NCBI GenBank assembly: GCA_040752515.1
Contig: JBFMGQ010000006.1
Coordinates: 57,490-121,489, forward strand
DNA from: Tenuifilum sp040752515
GTDB lineage: Bacteria; Bacteroidota; Bacteroidia; Bacteroidales; Tenuifilaceae
Direction: 5' to 3'
Length of the DNA stretch: 64,000 bases
Below, piece after piece: positions 1 to 8,475 of the stretch (its first letter is position 1; each line of letters opens with the position of its first letter). The notes under the pieces are model-generated. The model saw only the letters and a program-made list of their open reading frames with translations, was not told the DNA's origin and made no database searches. A program made the position numbers and the translations under genes.

Positions 1-1935
1 AGCTTTGGCGGTTTCGACCTATTCAAGGGCATAAGTTTTCAGCTGAACGACGATGAGCGGGTTGGGCTTGTTGGCAAAAATGGAGCTGGTAAAACAACCC
101 TGCTCAGGCTAATTGCCGGCGAACTTCAACCCACAAAAGGAAACATATCGCTGCCGGCTGGGGTAAGGTTAGGCTATTTGCCCCAGCAAATGAAACTGGC
201 ATCGGGCAAAACGGTAATTGAGGAAACCCGCAAGGCTTTCACCGAAATCATTCATATTAAAAATGATATAAGCCACATATCGGATCAAATTGCTCATCGC
301 ACCGATTACGAAAGCAAGGAATACCTTGGCCTGATCAACAAGCTTACCGAACTTAACGACCGTTACTCCATACTTGAGGGAGATACAGCCGATGCGCGAG
401 CAGAGCAAACCCTTTTAGGCTTAGGTTTCAGGCGAACCGATTTCACTTGCCAAACCACTGAGTTTAGTGGTGGATGGCGTATGCGCATTGAGTTAGCCAA
501 AATATTGCTTCAAAACCCACAGGTTCTGCTGCTGGACGAGCCAACCAACCATCTGGATATTGAATCGATACAATGGTTGGAGGATTACCTAAAAAACTTT
601 CAGGGGGCATTGCTGCTCATCTCCCACGACCGCGCTTTTCTCGATAACGTTACGCAACGTACCATCGAAATTTCGCTGGGTAATATTTACGATTACCGCG
701 TTCCCTACTCCCAGTATGTTGAATTGCGCCGTGAGCGGCGCGAACAGCAAATGGCTGCCTACCGCAACCAGCAAAAACTGATTGAAGACACCCAAGAGTT
801 TATTGATAGGTTCCGCTACAAGGCAACCAAAGCCGTTCAAGTTCAATCGCGTATCAAGATGCTTGAACGTATGGATATCATTGAGGTTGATGAAGAAGAT
901 ACAGCAACGCTAAACATCCGATTTCCCGAAGCGCCCCGCTCAGGCGATGTGGTTGTTGAGGCTAAAGGTGTAGCAAAAAGGTTTGGAAGCAAACTCGTTT
1001 TTTCCGATGTGCATTTCACCATTGAGCGCGGCCAAAAGATTGCTTTTGTTGGCCGGAATGGAGAAGGTAAAACTACCATGAGCCGAATAATTGTAGGCGA
1101 ACTTCCTTACGAAGGTCACCTTAAAATAGGGCATAATGTTTCCATAGGTTATTTTGCCCAAAACCAGGATGAACTGCTTGATGGCTCACTAACTGTGCTT
1201 GAAACCATCGACCATGTGGCGGTAGGCGATATTCGAACCCGCATGCGCGATATACTTGGCGCATTCCTTTTCCGCGGCGAGGATGTTGACAAGCGCGTAA
1301 GCGTGCTATCGGGCGGTGAGCGGAATAGGCTAGCCATGGCAAAACTTATGCTTCAACCCTACAACCTGCTTGTTCTGGACGAGCCCACCAATCACCTGGA
1401 TATGCGCTCAAAAGATGTTCTGAAAAACGCCTTACAGGCATATAACGGGACTGTAATTGTCGTTTCGCACGACCGCGATTTCCTTAATGGGCTGGTCGAT
1501 AAAATTTATGAGTTTACCGATGGCAAAGTCAAGGAACACCTTGGTGGCATTTACGATTTTTTGCAGCGCAAAAAGTTGGAAAGCCTGAAAGAGTTGGAAA
1601 CTAAACAGGCTGAGCAAAAGGTTAAAAATGCAAGCAATACCCCCTCCGATCAAAAGGTTCAGTGGGAGGAGCGAAAGGAACTTGACAGGCAAATCCGAAA
1701 ATTGGAAACGCAGGTTGAGAAACTTGAAAAGGAGATTGCAGGGTTAGAAATCGAAATTGCCGAAACCGACCAAAAACTCTCGAACCCTGCTGCCCATGGC
1801 ATCAATTTATCCGATAAAGAGTTCTTCAAACAATACGAAAGCTACAAGAGCGAACTAATGTCGAAAATGGAACATTGGGAAAGCCTTATGGCTCAAATTG
1901 AAGAGCTGAAAGCAAAACGAAACTACACAAACTAA
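1..1935 (+). CDS. ABC-F family ATPase (EF-3-like, Uup/YheS type), 5'-truncated by window edge
   Basis: Soluble ABC protein with two nucleotide-binding domains and no membrane segment; ABC-F proteins act on the ribosome. The frame is open from base 1, so a few tens of N-terminal residues lie outside the window. The first Walker A, GKNGAGKTT, is at bases 73-99, followed by a degenerate signature (FSGGWRMRIELAK) and Walker B LLLDEPTNHLD. The second half has GRNGEGKTT, the signature LSGGERNRLAMAK and another DEPTNHLD. The linker after the first domain is charged and helical, as in the ABC-F P-site tRNA interaction motif. The C-terminus is a Lys/Glu-rich coiled coil of about 80 residues. TTG at 178 opens the same frame but lies after the first Walker A, so it is not the start. 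It is followed 5 nt later by rlmB. The precise ABC-F subtype is not resolved. Confidence 0.93.
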   Translation, partial: SFGGFDLFKGISFQLNDDERVGLVGKNGAGKTTLLRLIAGELQPTKGNISLPAGVRLGYLPQQMKLASGKTVIEETRKAFTEIIHIKNDISHISDQIAHRTDYESKEYLGLINKLTELNDRYSILEGDTADARAEQTLLGLGFRRTDFTCQTTEFSGGWRMRIELAKILLQNPQVLLLDEPTNHLDIESIQWLEDYLKNFQGALLLISHDRAFLDNVTQRTIEISLGNIYDYRVPYSQYVELRRERREQQMAAYRNQQKLIEDTQEFIDRFRYKATKAVQVQSRIKMLERMDIIEVDEEDTATLNIRFPEAPRSGDVVVEAKGVAKRFGSKLVFSDVHFTIERGQKIAFVGRNGEGKTTMSRIIVGELPYEGHLKIGHNVSIGYFAQNQDELLDGSLTVLETIDHVAVGDIRTRMRDILGAFLFRGEDVDKRVSVLSGGERNRLAMAKLMLQPYNLLVLDEPTNHLDMRSKDVLKNALQAYNGTVIVVSHDRDFLNGLVDKIYEFTDGKVKEHLGGIYDFLQRKKLESLKELETKQAEQKVKNASNTPSDQKVQWEERKELDRQIRKLETQVEKLEKEIAGLEIEIAETDQKLSNPAAHGINLSDKEFFKQYESYKSELMSKMEHWESLMAQIEELKAKRNYTN

Positions 1936-1940
1936 TACCA

Positions 1941-2681
1941 ATGGAAAACTCCGAGAACGTAATATTTGGAATCAGGGCTGTTATAGAAGCCTTAAATGCT
2001 GGCGCTAAAATCAGTAAGGTAATTGTCCGCCAAGGGCTTACCGGGAACTTGGCATCGGAGCTGATGGGAATACTAAAACACAACAATATTCCCTTTCAGT
2101 ATTTGCCCAACGAGGCCTTTTCAAAGTATAAGGACAAAAATCATCAGGGTGTAGTAGCATTTACTTCACCCATTGAGGTTTACAGGATTGAAGATATTTT
2201 ACCGCAGCTCCAGGAAAAGACCAATTCCCCATTCTTACTTATACTCGACCGTGTAACCGATGTCCGAAACTTTGGCGCCATTGTCCGAACCGCTGAATGC
2301 GCTGGCGTCGACACCATTATTGTCCCTGCAAAGGGCGCTGCAAACATTGGCAGCGATGCCATTAAAACCTCTGCCGGTGCGCTTTACAATGTACCCATTT
2401 GCAGGGTTGGCAGTTTAAAAATGCTTTGCTATCAGCTCCGTGACTATGGGTACAGGATTGTTTCGGCAAGCGAACGAGGCGAAAAACTTCTTTATGAAGC
2501 CAACCTTACTGGACCAATTGCCGTGGTAATGGGGGCTGAAGATACCGGTATCCATCCTGAAGTACTGAGGCTTTCGCACGAAATTGTTCGCATTCCCCTG
2601 AAAGGAAAAATTGAATCGCTCAATGTATCGGTGGCAACTGGAATAGTTCTTTTTGAGGCAGTAAGGCAACGCAGTCTATAG
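1941..2681 (+). CDS. rlmB: 23S rRNA 2'-O-ribose guanosine methyltransferase, TrmH/RlmB family
   Basis: SPOUT-superfamily methyltransferase of 246 residues that uses S-adenosylmethionine to 2'-O-methylate rRNA; RlmB modifies G2251 of 23S rRNA (E. coli numbering). The N-terminal part (residues 5-80) matches the SpoU substrate-binding domain (IFGIRAVIEAL, HQGVVAF). The trefoil-knot domain has motif 1 with Asn110 and Arg116 (RNFGAIVRTAE), motif 2 MGAEDTGI and motif 3 with SLNVSVATGI. It starts 5 nt after the ABC-F gene, so the two are probably co-transcribed. Its 3' end overlaps the convergent patatin gene by 6 nt. Some TrmH paralogues modify tRNA instead, so the exact target is inferred. Confidence 0.9.
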   Translation: MENSENVIFGIRAVIEALNAGAKISKVIVRQGLTGNLASELMGILKHNNIPFQYLPNEAFSKYKDKNHQGVVAFTSPIEVYRIEDILPQLQEKTNSPFLLILDRVTDVRNFGAIVRTAECAGVDTIIVPAKGAANIGSDAIKTSAGALYNVPICRVGSLKMLCYQLRDYGYRIVSASERGEKLLYEANLTGPIAVVMGAEDTGIHPEVLRLSHEIVRIPLKGKIESLNVSVATGIVLFEAVRQRSL

Positions 2682-3605
2682 CCCCTTTTCATCTAAAGCC
2701 ATAGCGCATTGCCTACGTCCATAGTCAATCAACTCGGCTGCCTTGTAAAACTCAAATACTGTAGCCGAATTTTTCGATATGGAAACCAGCACATCGGGTG
2801 GTGTTACCCTTATTGCATATTGCGTTAGCTGCGATTGCATGAGCTGAACCGAACGCATAGCCAAATCGAAATAGCCAATACTTTTGGGTGATATTCTCCC
2901 TTGCTTTTCACCCTCCTTGGTGGTTGTAGGGGTATGCCCAAAAAGCCTATCCCACCTATCGATAAGCTGTTCTATTTTGGGATTATCCTTTAGCCAACTA
3001 TTCTTTACTTGCTTGCTGTTTTGCCTAAACGCTGGTTCATAAGGGGTAATGGCATTTAAATCGACAGCCACAAGCAAATCGTTGGTATTACGTTCGACAT
3101 ACTCTAAGGGCAAGGGCGAAAGCACTCCTCCGTCAACCAGTAAAGTGCCATTGTATGGCATGGGGGTGAATACACTTGGGATAGATATGGAGGCACGAAT
3201 GGCATTTTGAAGATTTCCAGAATTAAAAACAACAAGCTGATTATTAATAATATCAACAGCTACAGCGGTATATGGAACGGGTAACTCTTCAATATTAACA
3301 TTGGGAATCATATTGAGTTCCTGCATCTTCTCAAAAACCTTTTGCCCCTTAACAATACCCTTCGATGAGAATGTAAAATCAATCAGCGTTAGGATATCGA
3401 TCTTATCGAGTTTCAATATCCAGTTCTTGTATTCATCCAATTTATTTGTGGCCAGCAGCCCGCCAACAAGCGCACCCATCGATGAGCCGGAGATAGATGT
3501 TATGCTGTAACCCCGCTGGGTTAACTCCTCAATCACCCCAATATGGGCTAAGCCACGAGCACCTCCACTTCCAAGCACCAATGCAACATTCTTTGACTTT
3601 GCCAT
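2676..3605 (-). CDS. Patatin-like phospholipase (RssA/YchK type)
   Basis: Predicted serine lipid acyl hydrolase of 309 residues with the Ser-Asp dyad of the patatin family. The oxyanion-hole glycine motif GSGGARGLAHIG is at residues 12-23, the nucleophile elbow GSSMG gives Ser42, and the catalytic Asp is in the DGG motif (Asp158). No signal peptide is evident, so it is probably cytoplasmic or membrane-associated like RssA. This makes it different from the outer-membrane patatins with a POTRA/beta-barrel extension. The C-terminal 90 residues are less conserved and carry a Lys/Arg-rich stretch. It starts at the ATG at 3603-3605 and stands alone between rlmB (convergent) and the deaminase. The lipid substrate is unknown. 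Confidence 0.88.
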   Translation of the reverse strand: MAKSKNVALVLGSGGARGLAHIGVIEELTQRGYSITSISGSSMGALVGGLLATNKLDEYKNWILKLDKIDILTLIDFTFSSKGIVKGQKVFEKMQELNMIPNVNIEELPVPYTAVAVDIINNQLVVFNSGNLQNAIRASISIPSVFTPMPYNGTLLVDGGVLSPLPLEYVERNTNDLLVAVDLNAITPYEPAFRQNSKQVKNSWLKDNPKIEQLIDRWDRLFGHTPTTTKEGEKQGRISPKSIGYFDLAMRSVQLMQSQLTQYAIRVTPPDVLVSISKNSATVFEFYKAAELIDYGRRQCAMALDEKGL

Positions 3606-3683
3606 ATTATTCTGAATTAAATGTTAATGACCAGTTCTCAGTTTCAAAGAATGTTTCAAAAAGCAAAAAACGGAATCAGTAGC

Positions 3684-4157
3684 CTAATACTTTATCTTGT
3701 TTTCCTTTTTATCCCACTCTCTAAAAGGCACAACGCCCTTTTCGGGGCTAACGTGAATGAACGGAATTCGGCGACGGTCGAACGAAAGGTTTACCTCATC
3801 GTAAATAAAACTATCGTCGAAACCATGGTACGATGCCATATGGCGATTGGCCGAGTAGTAAACCTTATCGAGACGAGCCCAGTAGATTGCCCCAAAGCAC
3901 ATAGGGCAAGGCTCGCATGAGGTGTATAGAACACAACCATTTAGCTGAAAGGTATTTAAATTCCTACAGGCATCGCGAATGGCCATTACCTCAGCGTGGG
4001 CTGTTGGATCGTTTGTAGATGTTACATGGTTATTGCCACGCCCAACAATTTTACCATCTTTAACCACAATGGCACCAAATGGACCTCCCTCGTCGGCCAT
4101 TACACCCTCAACAGCTAACTTAATGGCTTCGTCCATGAATTTTTCATGTTCAATCAT
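3684..4157 (-). CDS. guaD: Guanine deaminase (cytidine deaminase-fold, B. subtilis GuaD type)
   Basis: Zinc-dependent nucleobase deaminase of 157 residues, converting guanine to xanthine and ammonia for purine salvage or catabolism. The zinc site is seen as HAE (His54, Glu56 proton shuttle) and PCPMC (Cys84, Cys87). The wording around it (DPTAHAEVMAIRDAC, GAIYWARLDKVYYSA, GFDDSFIYDE) and the C-terminal Tyr ending match the small domain-swapped GuaD family better than the tRNA deaminase TadA, which is the main alternative. It starts at the ATG at 4155-4157. No purine transporter sits beside it, but guaB and purA lie elsewhere in the window. Confidence 0.85.
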   Translation of the reverse strand: MIEHEKFMDEAIKLAVEGVMADEGGPFGAIVVKDGKIVGRGNNHVTSTNDPTAHAEVMAIRDACRNLNTFQLNGCVLYTSCEPCPMCFGAIYWARLDKVYYSANRHMASYHGFDDSFIYDEVNLSFDRRRIPFIHVSPEKGVVPFREWDKKENKIKY

Positions 4158-4245
4158 AGTAGCAACCTATAAATCATTTCCAATTTAAGCAGATATTGTA
4201 ATAAATGCAAAAGTTTGATGGTAATGCTTGGATATTTCAAAAACC

Positions 4246-4354
4246 AAAGGGCTGTCTCAAAATTTGCGGATCAAAAATCACTCATTAAAAATTTCCATTG
4301 CTGCCCCATTTTTTAAAGTTATATGTTTACCCTATTTTGAGACACCCCCTTTAA
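4246..4354. repeat. Short element with inverted-repeat ends (MITE- or IS-remnant-like)
   Basis: About 105 bp bounded by inverted ends: GGGCTGTCTCAAAAT at 4249-4263 and its near-complement ATTTTGAGACACCCC at 4334-4348 (11 perfect bases, then one mismatch). The inside is AT-rich with no ORF. Ends of this kind resemble insertion-sequence or MITE termini seen in Bacteroidota. No clear target-site duplication was found. The right end abuts the stop codon of the MscS gene, so it may also act as a 3' hairpin for that gene. Confidence 0.45.
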
Positions 4355-5626
4355 CTAAAGATTACCATTGGTAATTGCTCTAATATCGTCGCTCGACATG
4401 CGTTGAAATACCTTTAAATCGAATACAGGCAATGCGGCCATAATATGGTCGAGTATTTCCGATTGAATAATGGCATACCTGGCAAAGCGCTTTTCATAAA
4501 GGAAACAATAGATTTCCATTGGAATACCATACTCAACAGGCTGTTTAAGATGAACTACAAGGGTTAATTTATTATTGACTTCAGGGTGATGGAACAAGTA
4601 TTCCTGCACGTAATGCCTGAATAAATTGAGGTTGGTTTGCGCACCAGCATTCATTAGCTGAATAGGGTCGGGCTCATGTAACTTATCAACATCAATATCC
4701 TTAACCTTTCCAGCGATTAGGTTTATTTTCGATAGCTTTTGGATAAGTTCCCTATCGCAAAACTTAACGGTTTTGGAATCGATGATAATTGATTTAGTAA
4801 CCCTTCGGCCAGCCGATTCTTCCATGCCTCGCCAGTTCTTGAAGCTCTCGTTGATAAGGGCAAAAGGGGGAACAGTAGTTATGGTATTGTCAAAGTTTTG
4901 AACCTTTACGGTGGTAAGGCTAATGTCAATTACCGTTCCATCGAGGTTTCTTCCGGGCATCTCAATCCAATCGCCAAGTTTAAGCATCTCATTTGCCGAA
5001 AGCTGTATTGATGCCACCAAGCCGGTTATAACATCCTTGAAAACCAACATCAAAACGGCGGTTGAAGCACCTAAACCGACCAGAATTGATGCCGGGTTTT
5101 TGTTGATAATTATTCCAATAATCAAAATACCTGCAAAAACGTAAATAATTATTTTAAGCACCTGCAGGTACCCTTTGATTGGCCTATTCTTGGCGTATGG
5201 TAACTCCTGGTAGATTTCGTTGACAGTATCGAGAAAAGCATTAAATACACTGATGGCAATAAAAATCATGTAGATTTTTGTGAGAGCCTGCAGAAACACG
5301 GTAACCTTGGGCGAATAGTCATATAGGGCGATTCCCAGGGTCAGATATATTACTATTGCTGGAGCAAAGTGCGCTAAACGGTGGAAGAACCGTTTTTCAA
5401 CCAAAACATCGTCCCATTCGGTTTTGGTGCGCTTGGCCACACGTGCCATGGTAGTTAAAAAAATCCGCTTGGCAATAAAATCGGCAATTATTGCAAGTAT
5501 GAAAATGGCTCCAAGCGATATAGCCACCTTAAAAAGTTGGGCAAATGTTTCGTTTATACCTTGGCTTAAAAGCCACGACTCCAGGTCTTCCAGGAATAGA
5601 TACTTTCGAAGTGCTTGTTCTTCCAT
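4355..5626 (-). CDS. MscS-family mechanosensitive channel (YbdG-like)
   Basis: Inner-membrane small-conductance channel subunit of 423 residues that opens under membrane tension on osmotic downshock. Hydrophobic segments lie at about residues 30-50, 80-105, 115-130, 160-180 and 185-205. The last is the pore helix region (ASILVGLGASTAVLMLVF) and leads into the conserved MscS beta-domain (LGDWIEMPGRNLDGTVIDISLTTVKVQNFDNTITTVP). The long N-terminal region and the C-terminal extension of about 180 residues resemble E. coli YbdG (about 415 residues) rather than the short MscS. It starts at the ATG at 5624-5626 and ends against the inverted-repeat element. It appears monocistronic. Confidence 0.9.
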   Translation of the reverse strand: MEEQALRKYLFLEDLESWLLSQGINETFAQLFKVAISLGAIFILAIIADFIAKRIFLTTMARVAKRTKTEWDDVLVEKRFFHRLAHFAPAIVIYLTLGIALYDYSPKVTVFLQALTKIYMIFIAISVFNAFLDTVNEIYQELPYAKNRPIKGYLQVLKIIIYVFAGILIIGIIINKNPASILVGLGASTAVLMLVFKDVITGLVASIQLSANEMLKLGDWIEMPGRNLDGTVIDISLTTVKVQNFDNTITTVPPFALINESFKNWRGMEESAGRRVTKSIIIDSKTVKFCDRELIQKLSKINLIAGKVKDIDVDKLHEPDPIQLMNAGAQTNLNLFRHYVQEYLFHHPEVNNKLTLVVHLKQPVEYGIPMEIYCFLYEKRFARYAIIQSEILDHIMAALPVFDLKVFQRMSSDDIRAITNGNL

Positions 5627-5691
5627 ATTCTTTAATCTTTATGTCGAAAACTATTTGGCTGAACTAAGTGTAATTATCTGCAAATATAGCA

Positions 5692-6057
5692 CTAAAAAGG
5701 CAAACCGTCGTCTCCTGCACCCTCAATGGGCGGAAGAAGATTATCATCGAAAGGTGGGGGCTCAGGCGCAGAGCCTGTGTTGGCACTTTTACCCATAGGT
5801 TCAAGTCGCCAGGCCCTGACATCGGTGTACCACCTACCATTGAACTCACGCGATTCGATATTGATTGAGGCTTTTATCTGCTCGCCCACCTGAATTGATT
5901 CAAGATCCTTTACTTTATCGCCCCAAAGTGATATACATACCTTGCGGGGATACTGTTCAAGGGTTTCAATGATAAACTCCTGCTTTACCCAAGTCCCGTT
6001 TTTCCCTTGCCCGGTTTGCTGATCGAGTTTTTTAATTAGTTTACCCTGGATTTCCAT
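5692..6057 (-). CDS. DUF3127 domain protein (OB-fold-like)
   Basis: Small cytoplasmic protein of 121 residues typical of Bacteroidota. The DUF3127 core covers residues 1-88: an initial beta-strand (MEIQGKLIKKL), then KQEFIIETLEQYPRKVCISLWGDK and a strand with FNGRWYTDVRAWRLEP. The Pro/Glu/Asp-rich tail ends in GDDGLPF, like the acidic C-terminal tip of single-stranded DNA-binding proteins. That, and the OB-like strand pattern, suggests a nucleic-acid or partner-protein interaction, but no function is established. It lies just downstream of the FKBP gene on the same strand, behind that gene's terminator, so it probably has its own promoter. Confidence 0.8.
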   Translation of the reverse strand: MEIQGKLIKKLDQQTGQGKNGTWVKQEFIIETLEQYPRKVCISLWGDKVKDLESIQVGEQIKASINIESREFNGRWYTDVRAWRLEPMGKSANTGSAPEPPPFDDNLLPPIEGAGDDGLPF

Positions 6058-6070
6058 ATTTCATTCGATT

Positions 6071-6100
6071 AAAAAACCGGGCGAATGATCAACCCGGTTT
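6071..6100 (-). terminator. Rho-independent terminator of the FKBP gene
   Basis: Stem AAACCGGG (6074-6081) pairs with CCCGGTTT (6093-6100). On the minus strand it is followed by a run of six T (6071-6076). It lies 23 nt past the FKBP stop codon and before the DUF3127 start. Confidence 0.75.
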
Positions 6101-6122
6101 AGTATGATTGACAATGATTAAA

Positions 6123-6860
6123 CTATTTCTTCTTGTTATCTTGAGCTTTTTCCTTTACAATGTCAAGTAATTCAACCTCAAAAATCAGGGCTTGGTTAGG
6201 ACCAATAGGGCTCCCTGGGCGAACTCTTTCACCATAACCTAACTCGCTGGGAATGTAAAGAATAAACTTAGACCCAACTTTCATCTTTTGCAGGCCAATA
6301 GTCCAGCCCGGAATAACCTGATTGAGTTTGAATTGGGCGGGTTCGCCCCTATCGTACGATGAATCGAATTGGGTTCCATCAATTAAGGTACCCTTGTAGT
6401 GAACCTTTACCACATCCTCAGCGGTAGGTATAGGGCCTGTACCTTCCTGAATTATTTTATACTGCAAACCCGATGAGTCAACAACTACACCTTCCTTGGT
6501 CTTGTTCTCTTCAAGGAACTTGTTGCTTGCTTCTAGGTTTTCCTGAGCAATACGCATCTCGCGACGGTTAAAGAAATCCTGAATATATTTGGTGGCATCT
6601 TCATCGTTCATCTTGATTTTGGATGAGTCTTTGCTGTAAACATCCTGAATGGCTCGGGCCATTGCCTTGTAGTTGATTTCGTCGAGCTTGGCATTCTTAA
6701 AACTCCCGGCAATGTTTACGCCAAGCGCATAGCTCAAACTATCGGTTTCAGATTTTAGGATAACCTTGCCAACCTTACTATTGGAATTTTGGCACGAGAT
6801 GATTACTGGTATTGCTAAAGCAGCAATAAATAGACTTTTTAACTTCATGGTGATATTCAT
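6123..6860 (-). CDS. FKBP-type peptidyl-prolyl isomerase lipoprotein (FkpA/Mip-like)
   Basis: Envelope peptidyl-prolyl cis-trans isomerase of 245 residues. The N-terminus is a lipoprotein signal peptide with lipobox IISC (Cys23). Residues 35-125 are the helical dimerisation domain found in Mip/FkpA (DSLSYALGVNIAGSF). Residues 140-235 are the FKBP domain with VKVHYKGTLIDGTQFDSS, PGWTIGLQKMKVGSK and PSELGYGER, so the active-site residues are intact. The Lys-rich end KEKAQDNKKK is odd but harmless. Translation may begin at ATG 6860 or at the in-frame ATG at 6848 (MKLKSLF). It is monocistronic with its own terminator. Confidence 0.92.
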   Translation of the reverse strand: MNITMKLKSLFIAALAIPVIISCQNSNSKVGKVILKSETDSLSYALGVNIAGSFKNAKLDEINYKAMARAIQDVYSKDSSKIKMNDEDATKYIQDFFNRREMRIAQENLEASNKFLEENKTKEGVVVDSSGLQYKIIQEGTGPIPTAEDVVKVHYKGTLIDGTQFDSSYDRGEPAQFKLNQVIPGWTIGLQKMKVGSKFILYIPSELGYGERVRPGSPIGPNQALIFEVELLDIVKEKAQDNKKK

Positions 6861-6958
6861 TTAAATTAGTTCCTTATCAATAAATTCTCTGCGAAGATAC
6901 TACTCTTTTCGAATAAGAAAAAAATGTTAGCTTTTTTTGGGTATTTTAATCCGAGATT

Positions 6959-7115
6959 AGTCAATAGAAACACAAAAAGCATATAAACACTTTGTTTCTA
7001 TTGACTTATCGAAGCAACCCCGACTTATCAAAATCTTTCATTCCGAACTTTCGGAATGATTAGATTTTGTTAGTCGATTAGTCAATTGGTTTTTTCAATT
7101 GACGGATTTGGGTTA
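6959..7115. repeat. Palindromic intergenic repeat, copy A (full length)
   Basis: Nested hairpins: 13-14 bp arms at 6959-6972 and 6993-7006 (GTCAATAGAAACA and complement); a long imperfect hairpin from about 7020 to 7076 around the core CATTCCGAA-ct-TTCGGAATG (7039-7058); and GTCAATTG/CAATTGAC at 7081-7103. The same string recurs inverted at 11330-11483 and partially at 60725-60800. The right edge includes the stop codon of mnmD. Confidence 0.8.
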
Positions 7116-7790
7116 ACGCAATGGCATTTTCCATGCCCTTACCATGTGCCTTTTACCCGGAGGCCCCTGCAACCTTTCAACGTTAAAACCAGCATCGCGC
7201 AGATTTTGTTTAACCAATCCTTTAGCCGAATAGGTAACCAAAGCGCCATTGGGTTTTAATACATCGAAAAGTTTACGGAAGTTTTCAAGGCTCCACATCT
7301 CAGGCTGATCGTCAGGGGCAAAAGCATCAAAGTAAATTAGGTCAAAGCTCTCGGTTGGTATCCACTGGGTAAAATCGGCATAAATCTTAAAAATCGAAAA
7401 CCAAGGCGAAATCTGAACCTTTTCGGTTGGAGGGGCCTTTACAATATTGCCCCATAGGGTTGCGCATCGTGGCTCCAGAATTTCAGCATAACCGGTTGAG
7501 TACAGTGCATCAACCGATGGTGGGTATAGTTCAATGCCAAAATACCCAACCTCAACCCTATATTTCTCAGCAGCATAAGCAGTAAGGGCAGCGTTTAGAC
7601 AAGTTCCTAAACCTACCTCAAGCAGGTCGATAGTATGGTGATTCGGCAAAATTGCCTCAAACCCTGATTTTAGAAATACATGCATGGACTCCGTTAGCGC
7701 TCCATTCACGGAATGGTAGCAGGCGTTAAATCTATCGCTGTATAGTGTAGAGCTGCCGTCGGCAGTTTGAACAACCTTCAGTCCTTCCAT
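7113..7790 (-). CDS. mnmD: tRNA 5-aminomethyl-2-thiouridine methyltransferase (MnmD)
   Basis: Stand-alone equivalent of the methyltransferase half of E. coli MnmC. It methylates the aminomethyl group at wobble U34 of tRNAs using S-adenosylmethionine. The SAM-binding loop is LLEVGLGTCLNA. The signature acidic segment FDLIYFDAFAPDDQPEMWS and the end LQGPPGKRHMVRA are characteristic. I place the start at ATG 7790 (MEGLKVVQTADGSSTLYS), which matches the family's short N-terminus. A TTG at 7817 extends the frame by nine codons but lies inside the T-tract of the upstream gene's terminator. The stop codon falls in the edge of intergenic repeat copy A. No oxidase half is present, as expected for this family. 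Confidence 0.9.
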   Translation of the reverse strand: MEGLKVVQTADGSSTLYSDRFNACYHSVNGALTESMHVFLKSGFEAILPNHHTIDLLEVGLGTCLNAALTAYAAEKYRVEVGYFGIELYPPSVDALYSTGYAEILEPRCATLWGNIVKAPPTEKVQISPWFSIFKIYADFTQWIPTESFDLIYFDAFAPDDQPEMWSLENFRKLFDVLKPNGALVTYSAKGLVKQNLRDAGFNVERLQGPPGKRHMVRAWKMPLR

Positions 7791-7814
7791 GCCCAAATGT
7801 TTAAGCAAAACTAA

Positions 7815-7842
7815 CAAAAAAGCCGCTAATCAAATAGCGGCT
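7815..7842 (-). terminator. Rho-independent terminator of the thioredoxin-fold gene
   Basis: Perfect stem AGCCGCTA (7821-7828) with TAGCGGCT (7835-7842) and a six-base loop. The minus-strand transcript continues into six U (7815-7820). It ends the transcript of the exported thioredoxin-fold gene and precedes mnmD. Confidence 0.85.
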
Positions 7843-7864
7843 TCATAACTATAATTGCAAGCAT

Positions 7865-8464
7865 TTACTTTTTTACCTTAATTGAGCAGCCTACCGCCTT
7901 GGTTTCAGTAACAGCAGGCTTTTTGCCTGAGAGTAGGGCATCGACAGCATTTTCAACATATTTCTCTTTAACGGCCGAGGCATCCTTGTAGTTATCGTCG
8001 ATTGTACCAATGTATTCGACAAATAGTTCATTTGCTTTTTTACTCAAAATAAAAACGTGTGGAGTTCGGGCTGCTCCATAAAGTGGATAAACCTTTTGGC
8101 CCTCGTCAAAAAGGTAAACAAACGGAAAATTCTTTTGCTGTGCCCGCTCAACCATTTTATCGAACGAATCTTCAGGTACAACCTCAGGATCGTTCGAGTT
8201 TATGGCTACTACCGGAAATCCTTTGGGAGCATACTTTTTGTGTAAATCAATTATCCTATCCTCATAAGCCTTTACAAAAGGGCAATGGTTACACGAAAAT
8301 ATCACAATAAAACCTTTGGCTTGAGGATAATCGGCCAGCGATACCATTTTGCCATCGACATTTTTAAGGCGAAAGTCAGGGGCCTTATCGCCAATTTTTA
8401 AACCCTGTGCGTATAACCCAGCTACCATAAAAGTAGCCATAAGCGATAATAATAGTCGTTTCAT
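7865..8464 (-). CDS. Exported thioredoxin-fold (peroxiredoxin/AhpC-TSA-like) protein
   Basis: Predicted periplasmic redox protein of 199 residues. The signal peptide MKRLLLSLMATFMVAGLYA is followed by a thioredoxin-like fold with LKIGDKAPDFRLKNVDGK. The redox motif is SCNHCPF (Cys58 and Cys61, a CxxC), as in the resA/DUF-type exported AhpC/TSA proteins. Downstream are FVYLFDEGQKVYPLYGAARTP with the cis-Pro loop. A third Cys lies near the C-terminus (VGCSIKVKK). The substrate is unknown; thiol reduction or peroxide scavenging is possible. It starts 11 nt after the TlpA-like gene, so the two probably form an operon ended by the hairpin at 7815-7842. Confidence 0.85.
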   Translation of the reverse strand: MKRLLLSLMATFMVAGLYAQGLKIGDKAPDFRLKNVDGKMVSLADYPQAKGFIVIFSCNHCPFVKAYEDRIIDLHKKYAPKGFPVVAINSNDPEVVPEDSFDKMVERAQQKNFPFVYLFDEGQKVYPLYGAARTPHVFILSKKANELFVEYIGTIDDNYKDASAVKEKYVENAVDALLSGKKPAVTETKAVGCSIKVKK

Positions 8465-8475
8465 AGTTTTTTGTT

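Noticed and set aside
3621..3920. Plus-strand ORF opposite the guanine deaminase
   Set aside because: The minus-strand deaminase is a complete, recognisable family; the plus-strand product has no motif.
7791..7817. Upstream TTG start for mnmD (nine extra codons)
   Set aside because: It lies inside the terminator T-tract of the upstream gene and MnmD homology begins at MEGLKVVQT.
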